Shown here piece by piece: positions 43,998-53,243 of a stretch of DNA of 64,000 bases. Position 1 is the stretch's first letter. Each line of letters begins with the position of its first letter. A model generated the notes under the pieces. The model searched no databases, was not told the origin of the DNA, and saw only the letters and a program-made list of their open reading frames with translations. The translations under genes were made by a program, and so were the position numbers. The stretch is from Oscillospiraceae bacterium (GTDB lineage Bacteria > Bacillota > Clostridia > Oscillospirales > Ruminococcaceae). The DNA lies in NCBI GenBank assembly GCA_017847885.1, contig JAGAUA010000003.1, positions 1 to 64,000 on the forward strand, read 5' to 3'.

Positions 43998-46265
43998 ATG
44001 TCTGTAAATGAAAATACCTCGGAGCTGTACCCTGCAAGACCTCCGAAAAAGAAGAAAAAAAGAAAGGTGCATCCGCTGAAAAGGACGCTCGCTGTTATCG
44101 GCACGACGATACTTTCTCTCGTTCTTATCGTAGTTATCACGTGTTCGATAATTGCTGCCGCACTTACGGTTTACGTGCTTCAGTTCGTGGATCAGGAAGC
44201 GATAGATATCTCTCTTTCCGACCTTGATCTGGACTATACCACGTTTATATACGGCTACGACAAAAACGGCGCACTTGTTGAGCTTGAAAGCATAAGCAGG
44301 AACGCCGACAGAATACCCGTGACCATAGATCAGATCCCCCAGCACGTTCAGGACGCTTTTGTTTACACCGAGGACGAGCGTTTCTATGAACACGCAGGCG
44401 TTGACTGGAAGCGTACCTTTACCGCTTTCCTTAACGAAATTCTGAAATTCCTCGGCTCACGTCAGGGCGGTTCGACTATCACGCAGCAGCTTGTAAAGAA
44501 TGTTACGGGCGACGACAACCCCGATTGGGACAGAAAAATGCGTGAGATTTTCCGTGCCGCACAGCTTGAAAAGTACTGTACAAAAACCGACATTCTTGAA
44601 GCATATCTGAACTATATCGGCTTCGGCGGAAGCACGGCAGGTATTCAGGCGGCTTCTCTGAAATATTTCGGCAAGGACGTTTCCGAGCTTACTATCGCCG
44701 AGGGCGCGTGTCTTGCGGCAATACCCAAATCGCCGGAGGTAATGAACCCCTTTGCAAAGGGCATGACGGATAAGGAAACAGGCGAGTTTAAGACAGGTAA
44801 AGAGCTTAACCTTGAGCGTCAGAAAACCGTCCTTTGGCTTATGTATAAAAATGCTTGTATTTCCCAGAAGCAGTATGACGAGGCTTTGGCAGAGGAAATC
44901 AAGTTTGTTGACGTAAATGCAAAGGACAAAGATAAGGAGGACAACGGAAACGACATTCAGAGCTGGTTTGTTGACATGGTAATTTATGACGTGATTTCCG
45001 ATTTTCAGGACCTTTACGGCATTGAGCAGGACGAAGCAAGCGATATGCTTTACAACGGCGGATACGAGATATACACAACCGTTGATATTGAAATGCAGGA
45101 GGCAGTTGAGGCTAAGTACCGTGATTACAGAACATTTTCGGAAAATGTTCTTTCCGACCCGCCCGAGTCGGCGTTCATCTGCATGGACTACACGGGCAAC
45201 ATCAAGGCTGTCGTCGGCGGCATAGGCGAGAAGGCAGGCTCTAACATCTGGAACAACGCCACCCGTTCGACCCGTTCTCCCGGCTCATGTATCAAGCCTA
45301 TCACTTCATACGGCTACGGAATTGAGTACGATTACTTAACATGGTCGACTGTATTCATCAATAAGCCCCTTGAGGACGAGATAATCGACGAGGCAACAGG
45401 TCAGCCCCGTAAGTGGCCGTACAACTACAATTCCAAAACATGGGATTATGGCGGATACTTTACATTCCAGGCGCTCCAGCGTTCCCTTAACACCATTCCT
45501 GCCCAGCTTATTGAGCAGGAAACACCACAGGAAGTGTTTGAGTTCCTCCAGAATCGTTTCCAGATAACGACTCTTACTGCGGACGACGCTAATATAGCGC
45601 CGCTTTCGGTAGGCGCGCTTACCGAGGGTCTTACCCTTAAAGAGCTTGTTGCAGCATATCAGGTGTTCGGTAACGGCGGAAAATATTACTCCCCAACATC
45701 ATATACGCAAGTTGTTGACTCAAAGGGAAGAGTTATACTCCAGCACAAATATACCCCGATTCAGTCTATAAGCAAGGAGTCCTCATACATTATGAACAAG
45801 CTTATGCAGACGGTTATCGAGGGCCCCAACGGTACAGGACGCGCAGCAAGGCTTGTCAACACTCCGCTTGTGGGCAAGACGGGTACTTCACAAGACTGGC
45901 ATGACCTTTCCTTTGTTGGCTGTACGCCCGATTATGTAAGCGGCATTTGGTACGGCTACTCAACGCCGAAGCAGATACCCACAGGCACATATTACAGCTC
46001 TGCACAGGTATGGAAAAATGTTTTCGGAGAGATCGCCGAAGCAGAGGAAGGCAAGGAATTCCCCGAATGTCCCTCTGTTCGTGAGCTTTATTACTGCACC
46101 AAAACAGGTCTGCTCGCAAGCGGCACCTGCCCCACGGGTTCAACGGGATATTACAAGAGTACCTTTGTTCCCGAAATGTGTTCGGGCGTGCATAAGAGCG
46201 ACAAAAAGGAAACCGATAAAAATTCAGCCGCGATAGATTATATGTCGCTTGCGGTAATTCAGTAA
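43998..46265 (+). CDS. Class A penicillin-binding protein
   Basis: A 755-residue bifunctional wall synthase. After a basic cytoplasmic start (PPKKKKKRK) and one span (about 35-65) comes the glycosyltransferase domain with EDERFYEHAGVD (catalytic Glu), GGSTITQQLVKN and KYCTKTDILEAYLN. The transpeptidase domain has SPGSCIKP (Ser-x-x-Lys), RSLN (SxN) and VGKTGTS. The C-terminal tail is Cys-containing (YYCTKTGLLASGTC, EMCSG). The ATG was chosen as the first Met before the typical start; longer forms lack a site. Confidence 0.93.
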   Translation: MSVNENTSELYPARPPKKKKKRKVHPLKRTLAVIGTTILSLVLIVVITCSIIAAALTVYVLQFVDQEAIDISLSDLDLDYTTFIYGYDKNGALVELESISRNADRIPVTIDQIPQHVQDAFVYTEDERFYEHAGVDWKRTFTAFLNEILKFLGSRQGGSTITQQLVKNVTGDDNPDWDRKMREIFRAAQLEKYCTKTDILEAYLNYIGFGGSTAGIQAASLKYFGKDVSELTIAEGACLAAIPKSPEVMNPFAKGMTDKETGEFKTGKELNLERQKTVLWLMYKNACISQKQYDEALAEEIKFVDVNAKDKDKEDNGNDIQSWFVDMVIYDVISDFQDLYGIEQDEASDMLYNGGYEIYTTVDIEMQEAVEAKYRDYRTFSENVLSDPPESAFICMDYTGNIKAVVGGIGEKAGSNIWNNATRSTRSPGSCIKPITSYGYGIEYDYLTWSTVFINKPLEDEIIDEATGQPRKWPYNYNSKTWDYGGYFTFQALQRSLNTIPAQLIEQETPQEVFEFLQNRFQITTLTADDANIAPLSVGALTEGLTLKELVAAYQVFGNGGKYYSPTSYTQVVDSKGRVILQHKYTPIQSISKESSYIMNKLMQTVIEGPNGTGRAARLVNTPLVGKTGTSQDWHDLSFVGCTPDYVSGIWYGYSTPKQIPTGTYYSSAQVWKNVFGEIAEAEEGKEFPECPSVRELYYCTKTGLLASGTCPTGSTGYYKSTFVPEMCSGVHKSDKKETDKNSAAIDYMSLAVIQ

Positions 46266-46278
46266 AGGACTTTGATAT

Positions 46279-47394
46279 ATGGAATTAATACGAATGTCCT
46301 GTCCGTGCCATTTCGGGCTGGAAAGCGTTCTGAAATTTGAGGTAACGAAAATCGGTGGGCAGGATATAGCCGTGTCCGACGGAAAGGTGTCCTTTTCGGG
46401 GGATTTTGCAACGCTTGTAAGGGCAAATCTATGGCTTGCCACAGCAGAAAGAGTGCTTGTTCAGCTTGCGGAATTTGACGCCGTGACCTTTGAGGAGCTT
46501 TTTCAGGGAACAAAGGCGATACCCTTTGAAAATTTCATCGGCAGGAACGACAGGTTTCCCGTTAAGGGCTACTCTCTTAATTCAGAGCTTCACAGCGTTC
46601 CCGATTGTCAGTCCATAATAAAAAAAGCCGCGGTGGAACGGCTTAAACAAAAGTACAATGTAAGCTGGTTTGAGGAAAGCGGCGCGCTTTTTCAGATACA
46701 GTTCAGCATACTGAAAAATCACGTTTCCGTGTATCTGGACAGCTCTGGAGCAGGACTTCATAAAAGGGGATACCGCCGCAATTCTAATGCCGCGCCTATC
46801 AAGGAGACACTTGCAGCAGGAATTGTAGACCTTGCCCACATTCGCGGTGACAGCATTGTCTGCGACCCGTTTTGCGGAAGCGGAACAATTCTTATCGAAG
46901 CGGCGTACAAGGCGCTGAATATCGCACCGGGTCTGAAACGCCGTTTTTCTGCGGACAGCTGGCAGGTCATTCCTGCGGAAATATGGGAAAACGAGCGAAA
47001 AAATGCCCTTGACGCAATAAAAAAGGACACGGATTTCTTTGCGTACGGATACGATATAGACCCAGAGTGCGTTGCTCTTACGCAGGAAAATTGCCGAAAA
47101 GCAGGGATACAGAAGCGCGTGCAGATAAAGCAGGCGGATATCCGCGACTATGAAAATGCGGAAAACACCGTGACTATCTGTAATCCGCCCTATGGCGAGC
47201 GTCTGCTTGAGCTAAAGGAAGCGGAAAAGCTTTACGAGGTCATGGGTCAGCGTTTTGCGGCAACCCGTGAGAAGCCTTGCTTTGTGATATCACCTCACGA
47301 GGAGTTCGAGAAAATTTTCGGCAAAAAGGCGGACAAGCGCAGAAAGCTTTACAACGGTATGCTGAAATGTCAGCTTTATATGTACTTCAAGTGA
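46279..47394 (+). CDS. RlmL-like 23S rRNA (guanine-N2) methyltransferase
   Basis: A 371-residue class I RNA methyltransferase. An N-terminal ferredoxin-like/THUMP part (about 1-165) is followed by the SAM domain with DPFCGSGTILIEAA, GYDIDPECVALTQENCRKAG and the catalytic TICNPPYGERL. It equals the N-terminal half of E. coli RlmL, like Bacillus YpsC. It probably makes m2G in 23S rRNA. It starts 13 bases after the PBP and ends at a terminator. Confidence 0.9.
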   Translation: MELIRMSCPCHFGLESVLKFEVTKIGGQDIAVSDGKVSFSGDFATLVRANLWLATAERVLVQLAEFDAVTFEELFQGTKAIPFENFIGRNDRFPVKGYSLNSELHSVPDCQSIIKKAAVERLKQKYNVSWFEESGALFQIQFSILKNHVSVYLDSSGAGLHKRGYRRNSNAAPIKETLAAGIVDLAHIRGDSIVCDPFCGSGTILIEAAYKALNIAPGLKRRFSADSWQVIPAEIWENERKNALDAIKKDTDFFAYGYDIDPECVALTQENCRKAGIQKRVQIKQADIRDYENAENTVTICNPPYGERLLELKEAEKLYEVMGQRFAATREKPCFVISPHEEFEKIFGKKADKRRKLYNGMLKCQLYMYFK

Positions 47395-47419
47395 AATAAA
47401 ATTAGCGGATAAATAAACC

Positions 47420-47454
47420 AAAGGCTGCGTAAAAATCCTACGCAGCCTTTTATA
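47420..47454. terminator. Terminator between convergent genes
   Basis: AAGGCTGCGTA and TACGCAGCCTT form an 11 bp stem, followed by TTATATT on plus and preceded by A-rich sequence for minus. Confidence 0.85.
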
Positions 47455-47465
47455 TTGGTAAAGTA

Positions 47466-47894
47466 TTACTTCGCGTTATTCAATTCTTTGATTTTTCTGC
47501 GGATAGCTTCCAATGCGGCGGAGGGCTCGGAAATGCTTTTTACCGCAGTTTCCATGGGGCAAAATCCCGTGCCTGCGCGGTTTCGTATGGCTTCCGTAAG
47601 CAAACCGTATTCAACTGCAATGCCGTTTTCGGTCAGGACTTTTTCGGCAGACTCGCTTATTACGTCCGCATACACCGCTTTTACTCCGAGGACGACATAC
47701 AAAAAAGCCGCCGCTTTTCCTACCACCTTGTCCGCCGCGGAAAAGCCTTTCATATCCATACCGCTGTCTATCCACGCAAGCAGAGGCTTTACGCCCCTTT
47801 CCGTGCTTGTGTAAACTTTATCCTCCAAGCAAAGGACGCAGGTGTAACTTTCGCTTTTGATAAGCAATTTTGCTTTTTCAATATCACTGTTCAT
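47466..47894 (-). CDS. DUF1893 protein
   Basis: A 142-residue cytoplasmic protein. SYTCVLCLEDKVYTSTERGVKPLLAWIDSG, GFSAADKVVGKAAAFLYVVLGVKAVYADVIS and RAGTGFCPMETAV are the DUF1893 blocks (cytidine deaminase-like fold, keeping the final C-P-M-E). Its function is not known. Its start overlaps the ECF gene by 11 bases, so the two are coupled; the pairing with an ECF S-component recurs in Clostridia. Confidence 0.85.
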   Translation of the reverse strand: MNSDIEKAKLLIKSESYTCVLCLEDKVYTSTERGVKPLLAWIDSGMDMKGFSAADKVVGKAAAFLYVVLGVKAVYADVISESAEKVLTENGIAVEYGLLTEAIRNRAGTGFCPMETAVKSISEPSAALEAIRRKIKELNNAK

Positions 47895-48450
47895 TTTTAC
47901 TCATATTCTCCACACGGTAAACGATAAGAGGGATAAGCACCAGCTGCAAAACTATTCCGAAAATACCTGCGGCAATGCTCGTCCAAATAATTGAAACGGG
48001 AATTGCTGTGTTTCCGAAAGCGTAAACGGAAAGCAAAATTGCCGCTGCACGAACAGCTCGTCCGCCGACCTGCACCGCAAGGACCTTTCCGATAACGGGA
48101 ATGTTCACATTGCGGAGAAGTCCCGAAAAAAGTCCATATGCGCACAATTCTATCATCATAAAGGGAAGCATTGCCGCCGTGGGCATACCAGTCAGTGCAA
48201 AGCTTGCAAGGGGAGCAAGAAGTCCTGCGATTGCTCCTGCGTAGGGTCCTGCAAGAAGTCCTGCAAGGAATATGGTAAGGTGCATGGGCAGAAATGTTTC
48301 GCCAAGCTTTGTGCCGAGACCCGAAACCGCGCCCATAACATGGAAAATTTGAGGAAGCGCAACTGCGCCTATTATTGCCCCGATAGCTGCAAAGGTCTGT
48401 GCCTTTACGGTAAGACGGGGCTTTTCAATTGTTTTTACAGCTGTTGACAT
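47884..48450 (-). CDS. ECF transporter substrate-binding (S) component
   Basis: A 188-residue protein with five or six spans, Ala/Gly-rich, with the motif FLAGLLAGPYAGAIAGLLAPLASFALTGMPTAAMLPFMMIELCAYGLFSGLLR typical of S components. It would capture a vitamin or similar molecule and work with a shared EcfAA'T module not seen here. Substrate unknown. ATG follows AAAGGAGAAC on minus. It stands between an aldo-keto reductase and DUF1893. Confidence 0.85.
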   Translation of the reverse strand: MSTAVKTIEKPRLTVKAQTFAAIGAIIGAVALPQIFHVMGAVSGLGTKLGETFLPMHLTIFLAGLLAGPYAGAIAGLLAPLASFALTGMPTAAMLPFMMIELCAYGLFSGLLRNVNIPVIGKVLAVQVGGRAVRAAAILLSVYAFGNTAIPVSIIWTSIAAGIFGIVLQLVLIPLIVYRVENMSKNEQ

Positions 48451-48467
48451 AATTTGTTCTCCTTTGT

Positions 48468-49598
48468 TTATCCGAGTTTAGAGTTAAAATCCGACAAAGC
48501 TTCGGAAATTTTTATCTGTTGGGGACATACCGCCTCGCAGCTTCGGCAGCCTATGCAGGCGCTCGGCTGTTTTTCGGCAGGAATAGACGAAAGCGCCATA
48601 GGTGCAATAAATCCGCCGCCTGTAAATCTGTGTTCATTGTAAAGCTCCAGCAAACGGGGGATATCAAGCTCCTGCGGACAATGGCTCACGCAGTAATGAC
48701 AGGCTGTGCAGGGCACGGTATTTCCGTGGAGCATATCGTCTGCAATAGCAAGGATAGTATCCATCTCCTGTTTGGTAAGAGGCTTGGCTTCCTCGTATGT
48801 AGCAATATTTTCCCGAAGCTGCTCAAAGTTTGACATTCCCGAAAGCGTGACCTTGACCTCGGGAATAGTCTGCAAAAATCTGAACGACCACGCCGCCGTA
48901 GTTTCATCGGGACGAAGCGCCCTAATCTGTTCGGTGTATTTTTTCGACAGGGAAGCAAGCTTTCCGCCCCGAACAGGCTCCATGACCCAAACGGGAATAC
49001 CATACTGCGAGAGAAGCTCCGCCTTTTCCTTGGCATTTTGGAAAGTCCAGTCCATCCAGTTAAGCTGGAGCTGTCCGAACTCCATGTATTCACCGTAAGC
49101 GTCGAGAAAACGCTTTATTGTGTCCATATTGCCGTGTGCAGAAAAGCCTAAATGCTTGATACGACCGTTTTTCTTCTGCTCCATGAGGTAATCGAAAATG
49201 CCGTATTTGGGGTCGAGATACTCGTTGATATTCATCTCGCATACGTTATGGAAAAGATAAAAATCGAAATATTCCACACGGCATTTTTCAAGCTGGCGCT
49301 CAAATATCTGCTGTACCTTATCCATGTTGGCAAGGTCGTAGCCGGGAAACTTGCTCGCAAGCTTAAAGCTGTCACGGGGATAATTTTCGAGTATCTTACC
49401 CATAACAAGCTCGGAGTTTCCGCCGTGATAGCCCCATGCGGTGTCGTAATAGTTGATGCCGTGTTTCATTGCGTAATCAACCATTTCCGCCGTTTTCTGC
49501 TCGTCAATGACGGAATCGTTGCCGTCAACCGTGGGAAGGCGCATTGCTCCCAGCGCGAGAGCGGAGAGCTTTTCACCCTGAAAATCGCTGTAAATCAT
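48468..49598 (-). CDS. Aldo/keto reductase with two 4Fe-4S clusters
   Basis: A 376-residue protein. Residues of about 1-270 form the AKR barrel with NYYDTAWGYHGGNSE (Tyr), LASKFP (Lys), DFYLFHNV (His) and LSGMSN. The C terminus holds CTACHYCVSHCP and CIGCRSCEAVCP, two ferredoxin-type clusters. This family is common in anaerobes; substrate unknown. ATG 49598 follows AAGGAATG; the frame before it overlaps no site. It lies 60 bases after the GGDEF-EAL gene. Confidence 0.9.
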   Translation of the reverse strand: MIYSDFQGEKLSALALGAMRLPTVDGNDSVIDEQKTAEMVDYAMKHGINYYDTAWGYHGGNSELVMGKILENYPRDSFKLASKFPGYDLANMDKVQQIFERQLEKCRVEYFDFYLFHNVCEMNINEYLDPKYGIFDYLMEQKKNGRIKHLGFSAHGNMDTIKRFLDAYGEYMEFGQLQLNWMDWTFQNAKEKAELLSQYGIPVWVMEPVRGGKLASLSKKYTEQIRALRPDETTAAWSFRFLQTIPEVKVTLSGMSNFEQLRENIATYEEAKPLTKQEMDTILAIADDMLHGNTVPCTACHYCVSHCPQELDIPRLLELYNEHRFTGGGFIAPMALSSIPAEKQPSACIGCRSCEAVCPQQIKISEALSDFNSKLG

Positions 49599-49657
49599 TT
49601 TATCACATTCCTTTATACTATAAAATACTCCAAAAAAACGCACTTGCTTTCTGCAAA

Positions 49658-51319
49658 TCAGCATTTAATAAGCTGGATAGCGTTGCTGCGTTCCTGGGGC
49701 TTGCCCCAGATATATCCCTGAATGTAGTCGCATTTCAGCTTCTTTAATGTCTCAAGCTGGCTGTCCTGCTCAACACCCTCGGAAATGACCTTGCAGTGGA
49801 ACATATGCCCGATTGAAATTATCGCCTCAACAAAGTTGCCGCTGTCGTCTCTCTCAGTCATATCGTCAATAAAGCTTTTGTCGATCTTAAGCAGGTCGAT
49901 GGGAAGCCTCTGAAGATAGCTGAGTGAAGCGTATCCCGTTCCGAAATCGTCCAAAGCAATTTTTACTCCGAGAGCCTTTATCTTTAAAAGAGAGCTTATC
50001 GCTTCGTCAATTGAGGAAATAAAGCAGGACTCCGTGACCTCAACCTCAAGCATTTCCGCAGGAAATCCCGTTTCATCAAGCAGACCTTTCAGTTCGTCGG
50101 CAAAACCGCAGTCTGTAATATGCCGCGCGGAAACGTTTACGGATACAATAAAGTTTGAACTGCCCGATGTTTGTTCCGAAAACGACTGCATTGCATGGCG
50201 GAGTACCCACCTGTCTACGTCGAGGATAAGTCCGCTTTTTTCGGCAACAGGAATAAAGCTTGACGGGGGAATGGGAGTGCCGTCTTTGTCCTTCAATCTG
50301 AGCAGGGTCTCAAAGCCTCTCAAATGCTTTGTATCCGCTTCAAACTGCGGCTGGAAAACGAGATAAAATCTGTTATATTTTAATGCGTCTCTTATCTCGG
50401 TCTCAAGCTTCATTTCATTATGTATTTCGGAAAGCATATTTGAGTCAAAGAAGCAAATCTGGTTTTTACCGTTGTTTTTCGCCTTGTACATAGCGGTATC
50501 GGCAAATCTGAAAAGGCTTTCGCAGTCTGTTCCGTCTTGAGGAAAACGTGCTGTTCCCACACTGCACGCAGCGTAATAATCGCATTTTTCCGTGCAAATC
50601 TTTTCGGACAGCACGCGGAGACATTTACCTGCAAATTCATTTATCTCTTCGTCGGATTTTCCGCTTGCTATCATAGCAAATTCGTCGCCGCCGATCCTGC
50701 CTATGTAAACATTCTCGTCCGAAATTTCCGTCCATCTGCGTGCAGCTTCGCAAAGAATAGCGTCACCGCAAGCGTGTCCCATAGTATCGTTGATATTTTT
50801 GAAATTGTCAAGGTCGAAAAATAGCAGACTGAACGGCTCCTTTGCCTCAATTTTTCCGTTTACGTATGCCATGACGCTGCGCCTGTTGTTAAGCCCCGTA
50901 AGAGGATCCGTGGCGGACAAAGTGTGAAGCCGCTTTTCATTCTGCTCGGTTTTTTTGATATGGTTATGCTGCATACAAAGCAGACCCAGAATACCTGCCA
51001 TCATCGGAACGCCTGTAATAGCGTTCATTCTGTTCATAACAAACACGGAAATTGAAACATTGATAAACTGGAACCCGTTGATTATCATTACCGCAGCAAA
51101 ACCCTTTTTGTTGTCAATGTTAAGTATGATCAGGCTGACAAGCATCATAAATACCGTAATAACGCCCGAAAGTGACGGTATCGAAACAACACTGTTTCCG
51201 AAGCTGATCTCCTCAATATTGATTTTATTTAAAATAATAATTGACGCAATCATTGCAATAAGCAAGACGATATAAATAAAAAGCTTTAGATTATTTCCCT
51301 TGTCAATAGTTTTTTTCAT
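49658..51319 (-). CDS. GGDEF-EAL c-di-GMP enzyme
   Basis: A 553-residue membrane protein. Four short spans lie at the N terminus (about 10-110), then a GGDEF domain with YIGRIGGDEFAM (active site intact, no obvious RxxD inhibition site), then an EAL domain. In EAL the first motif reads FETLLR (E kept), followed by NVSARH, EVTESCF, LDDFGTGYASLSYL, KIDKSFID and EGVEQ, so metal and catalytic residues are kept. It can thus be both maker and breaker of c-di-GMP. ATG follows GGGAGGGAAAAT on minus. The promoter lies about 90 bases upstream. Confidence 0.93.
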   Translation of the reverse strand: MKKTIDKGNNLKLFIYIVLLIAMIASIIILNKINIEEISFGNSVVSIPSLSGVITVFMMLVSLIILNIDNKKGFAAVMIINGFQFINVSISVFVMNRMNAITGVPMMAGILGLLCMQHNHIKKTEQNEKRLHTLSATDPLTGLNNRRSVMAYVNGKIEAKEPFSLLFFDLDNFKNINDTMGHACGDAILCEAARRWTEISDENVYIGRIGGDEFAMIASGKSDEEINEFAGKCLRVLSEKICTEKCDYYAACSVGTARFPQDGTDCESLFRFADTAMYKAKNNGKNQICFFDSNMLSEIHNEMKLETEIRDALKYNRFYLVFQPQFEADTKHLRGFETLLRLKDKDGTPIPPSSFIPVAEKSGLILDVDRWVLRHAMQSFSEQTSGSSNFIVSVNVSARHITDCGFADELKGLLDETGFPAEMLEVEVTESCFISSIDEAISSLLKIKALGVKIALDDFGTGYASLSYLQRLPIDLLKIDKSFIDDMTERDDSGNFVEAIISIGHMFHCKVISEGVEQDSQLETLKKLKCDYIQGYIWGKPQERSNAIQLIKC

Positions 51320-51399
51320 ATTTTCCCTCCCAAATTTACCGATATCCGAAATGTAATTTTATCGTTTTACTAATATGTTTATACTCAACTTTATAATTT

Positions 51400-51428
51400 A
51401 TTATACAATATTTTTTCATAAAATGCAA
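51400..51428 (-). promoter_or_regulatory. Promoter of the GGDEF-EAL gene
   Basis: On minus, TTGCAT and TATAAT are 17 bases apart. The rest of the 276-base gap up to the tRNA gene holds a short dyad GCTAC/GTAGC at 51483-51495 and nothing else seen. Confidence 0.6.
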
Positions 51429-51537
51429 CTATTCCCGTTAAAATTTTCAGATTGTATCAAGTTCTCGACGAGCCGAAAAAATGCTACACTGTAGCTAAAT
51501 TTAATACACTAATATTTATTCGTAGCAGCATTGCCGG

Positions 51538-51578
51538 ACAAAAAAAATTCCGTCCTCCTTAAAAAGAGAACGGAATTT
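51538..51578 (-). terminator. Terminator of tRNA-Ala
   Basis: On minus, AAATTCCGT and ACGGAATTT pair and are followed by eight T. A second small hairpin GCGCA/TGCGC lies between it and the tRNA. Confidence 0.88.
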
Positions 51579-51595
51579 GGGCGCAGTCTGCGCGT

Positions 51596-51671
51596 TGGTG
51601 GAGATAAGGGGATTCGAACCCCTGACCTGTTACATGCGAAGCAACCGCTCTCCCAACTGAGCTATACCCCC
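51596..51671 (-). tRNA. tRNA-Ala (CGC)
   Basis: All four arms pair: acceptor GGGGGTA/TATCTCC (two G-U), D arm GCTC/GAGC, anticodon stem GTTGC/GTAAC with loop TTCGCAT (anticodon CGC), and T arm with GGTTCGAATCC. A73 is followed by an encoded CCA. Confidence 0.93.
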
Positions 51672-51742
51672 ACATCGAAAAATATTATATCACATTATTC
51701 TGCGAAAAGCAATAGTTTGCAAAAAATATTTATATATTTTCC

Positions 51743-51771
51743 TTGATTATTTTTTATATATGTGGTAAAAT
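51743..51771 (+). promoter_or_regulatory. Promoter of the esterase lipoprotein
   Basis: TTGATT and TAAAAT are 17 bases apart, 41 bases before the ATG. Confidence 0.65.
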
Positions 51772-51812
51772 TAAAATGTTGTTTAATATGGTCGGGAAGG
51801 ACGGTCGTTAAA

Positions 51813-53009
51813 ATGAAATTTTCAAAAATTATTTCTTTTATCGGCGCAGCGGCAATGTGCGCAATGCTTTTTTCAGCCTGCGGAACTGCGGATGCCGACA
51901 AAAAGGATACAGAAAATGCTATGGAGGAAACAGCTGATATGAATACTGAAACAATTTACACGGCAAGCTCTGAAAACGTCAAGCTTTTAGGACGTACATA
52001 CTTTGCAGATGACCTGCTTTGGTGCGCTCTTTCGGGCACAGGCGCGGAATTTACCTTTACGGGAACAAAATGCACGGTTCAGCTCAAAGGAAATTTGAAC
52101 AGCACCGACCCTTCACAGGCTGACAATCAAGCGAGAGTCGGCATATACGTAAACGGCGAACGGGTTGTGGACGATATGATCGACAATGTTGAGGAAAATT
52201 ACACCGTTTTTGAAAGCGACGCTCCTCAAGATGTTACAGTAAAGATAGTTAAGCTTTCCGAGTCGGCAATGTCTACCTTTGCAATAAAGCAGCTTGCCGT
52301 TTCGGGTACAAAAATTCAGCCGACAGCAGATAATGACCTGCTTATTGAGTTTGTAGGCGACTCTATCACCTGCGGCTACGGCGTTGACGACCCCGACGAA
52401 AACCACCACTTCTCCACAAAGACCGAGGACGTTACCAAGGCTTACGCATACAAAACCGCAGAGGCTCTCGGCGCGGATTACAGCATGGTTTCTTTCAGCG
52501 GCTACGGTATTATTTCGGGCTACACAACGGATAAAAAGGTGCCTACCCAGATCGTTCCGCCCTACTATGGCAAGCTCGGTTTCTCATGGGGAGGAAATTT
52601 CGGTCAAATCAAGCCTTCGGGCATTGACTGGGATTTCAGCAAGCGTCAGCCCGACGTTATCGTTATTAACCTTGGCACAAACGATGACAGCTATACTCAA
52701 AATGACCCCGAACGTCAGCAGGAATATTGCGATAAATACGTAGAATTCCTCAAAACCGTACGTGCAAACAACCCCGACTCCAAGATACTTTGTACACTCG
52801 GCATCATGGGCGACAGGCTGTTTGAAAAGGTGCAGGCTGCTGCCGACAATTACACCGCGGAAACAGGTGACACCAATATTTACACAATGAAGTTTGACGT
52901 CCAGAACCCGGCTGACGGATATTCCGCAGATTGGCATCCCTCGGTTAAGACCCACGACAAGGCTTCTGAAAAGCTTGCTGCGGAGATCAAGACTATTCTC
53001 GGTAAATAA
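51813..53009 (+). CDS. SGNH acetyl esterase lipoprotein (CE2-like)
   Basis: A 398-residue secreted protein. The lipobox LFSAC gives Cys23 as lipid site. A beta-sandwich (about 60-170) precedes an SGNH domain with FVGDSITCGYGV (Ser), INLGTND (Asn) and ADWHPS (Asp/His). This two-domain order is that of CE2 acetyl esterases, which deacetylate xylan or other glycans. ATG 51813 follows GGAAGGACGG; an earlier ATG in frame has no site. The gene has its own promoter and terminator. Confidence 0.85.
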   Translation: MKFSKIISFIGAAAMCAMLFSACGTADADKKDTENAMEETADMNTETIYTASSENVKLLGRTYFADDLLWCALSGTGAEFTFTGTKCTVQLKGNLNSTDPSQADNQARVGIYVNGERVVDDMIDNVEENYTVFESDAPQDVTVKIVKLSESAMSTFAIKQLAVSGTKIQPTADNDLLIEFVGDSITCGYGVDDPDENHHFSTKTEDVTKAYAYKTAEALGADYSMVSFSGYGIISGYTTDKKVPTQIVPPYYGKLGFSWGGNFGQIKPSGIDWDFSKRQPDVIVINLGTNDDSYTQNDPERQQEYCDKYVEFLKTVRANNPDSKILCTLGIMGDRLFEKVQAAADNYTAETGDTNIYTMKFDVQNPADGYSADWHPSVKTHDKASEKLAAEIKTILGK

Positions 53010-53016
53010 TTCTAAA

Positions 53017-53062
53017 CCGCTCTTGAACGAACGATTAAGTTTGTTCAGGGCGGATTTATTTA
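53017..53062 (+). terminator. Terminator of the esterase gene
   Basis: CCGCTCTTGAAC and GTTCAGGGCGG pair (one G-U and a small bulge), followed by ATTTATTTAT. Confidence 0.7.
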
Positions 53063-53108
53063 TACTCTGTTCAATGTCGTTGATTTTGGAACAAAAAACA
53101 TCGACTTA

Positions 53109-53161
53109 TGTACTGCCCCCAAAAGTTATACCCAAAAACTAACTAAATGGAGGGCAGCACA
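53109..53161. mobile_element. 53-base insertion-sequence end remnant
   Basis: TGTACTGCCC at 53109 and GGGCAGCACA at 53152 are inverted repeats (9 of 10). The left end TGTACTGCCCCCAAAAGTTA recalls the ends of IS3-family elements (IS150 group). A ribosome-site-like GGAGGG and ATG follow, opening only 19 codons. It looks like the left end of a lost IS or a very small non-autonomous unit. Confidence 0.4.
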
Positions 53162-53183
53162 TATGTCGTGGTCTTTAAACAAG

Positions 53184-53220
53184 AAACGGTACCGATTTTT
53201 AAATTTCGGTACCGTTTTTA
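53184..53220. terminator. Terminator of oadB (works both ways)
   Basis: AAACGGTACCGA and TTCGGTACCGTTT pair, flanked by T on plus and by A-rich sequence for minus. Confidence 0.85.
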
Positions 53221-53243
53221 TATAGGCATTGAGTCTGTTTAGC

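Noticed and set aside
51531..51746. Protein on plus across tRNA-Ala
   Set aside because: It is the antisense translation of a tRNA gene with a normal cloverleaf.
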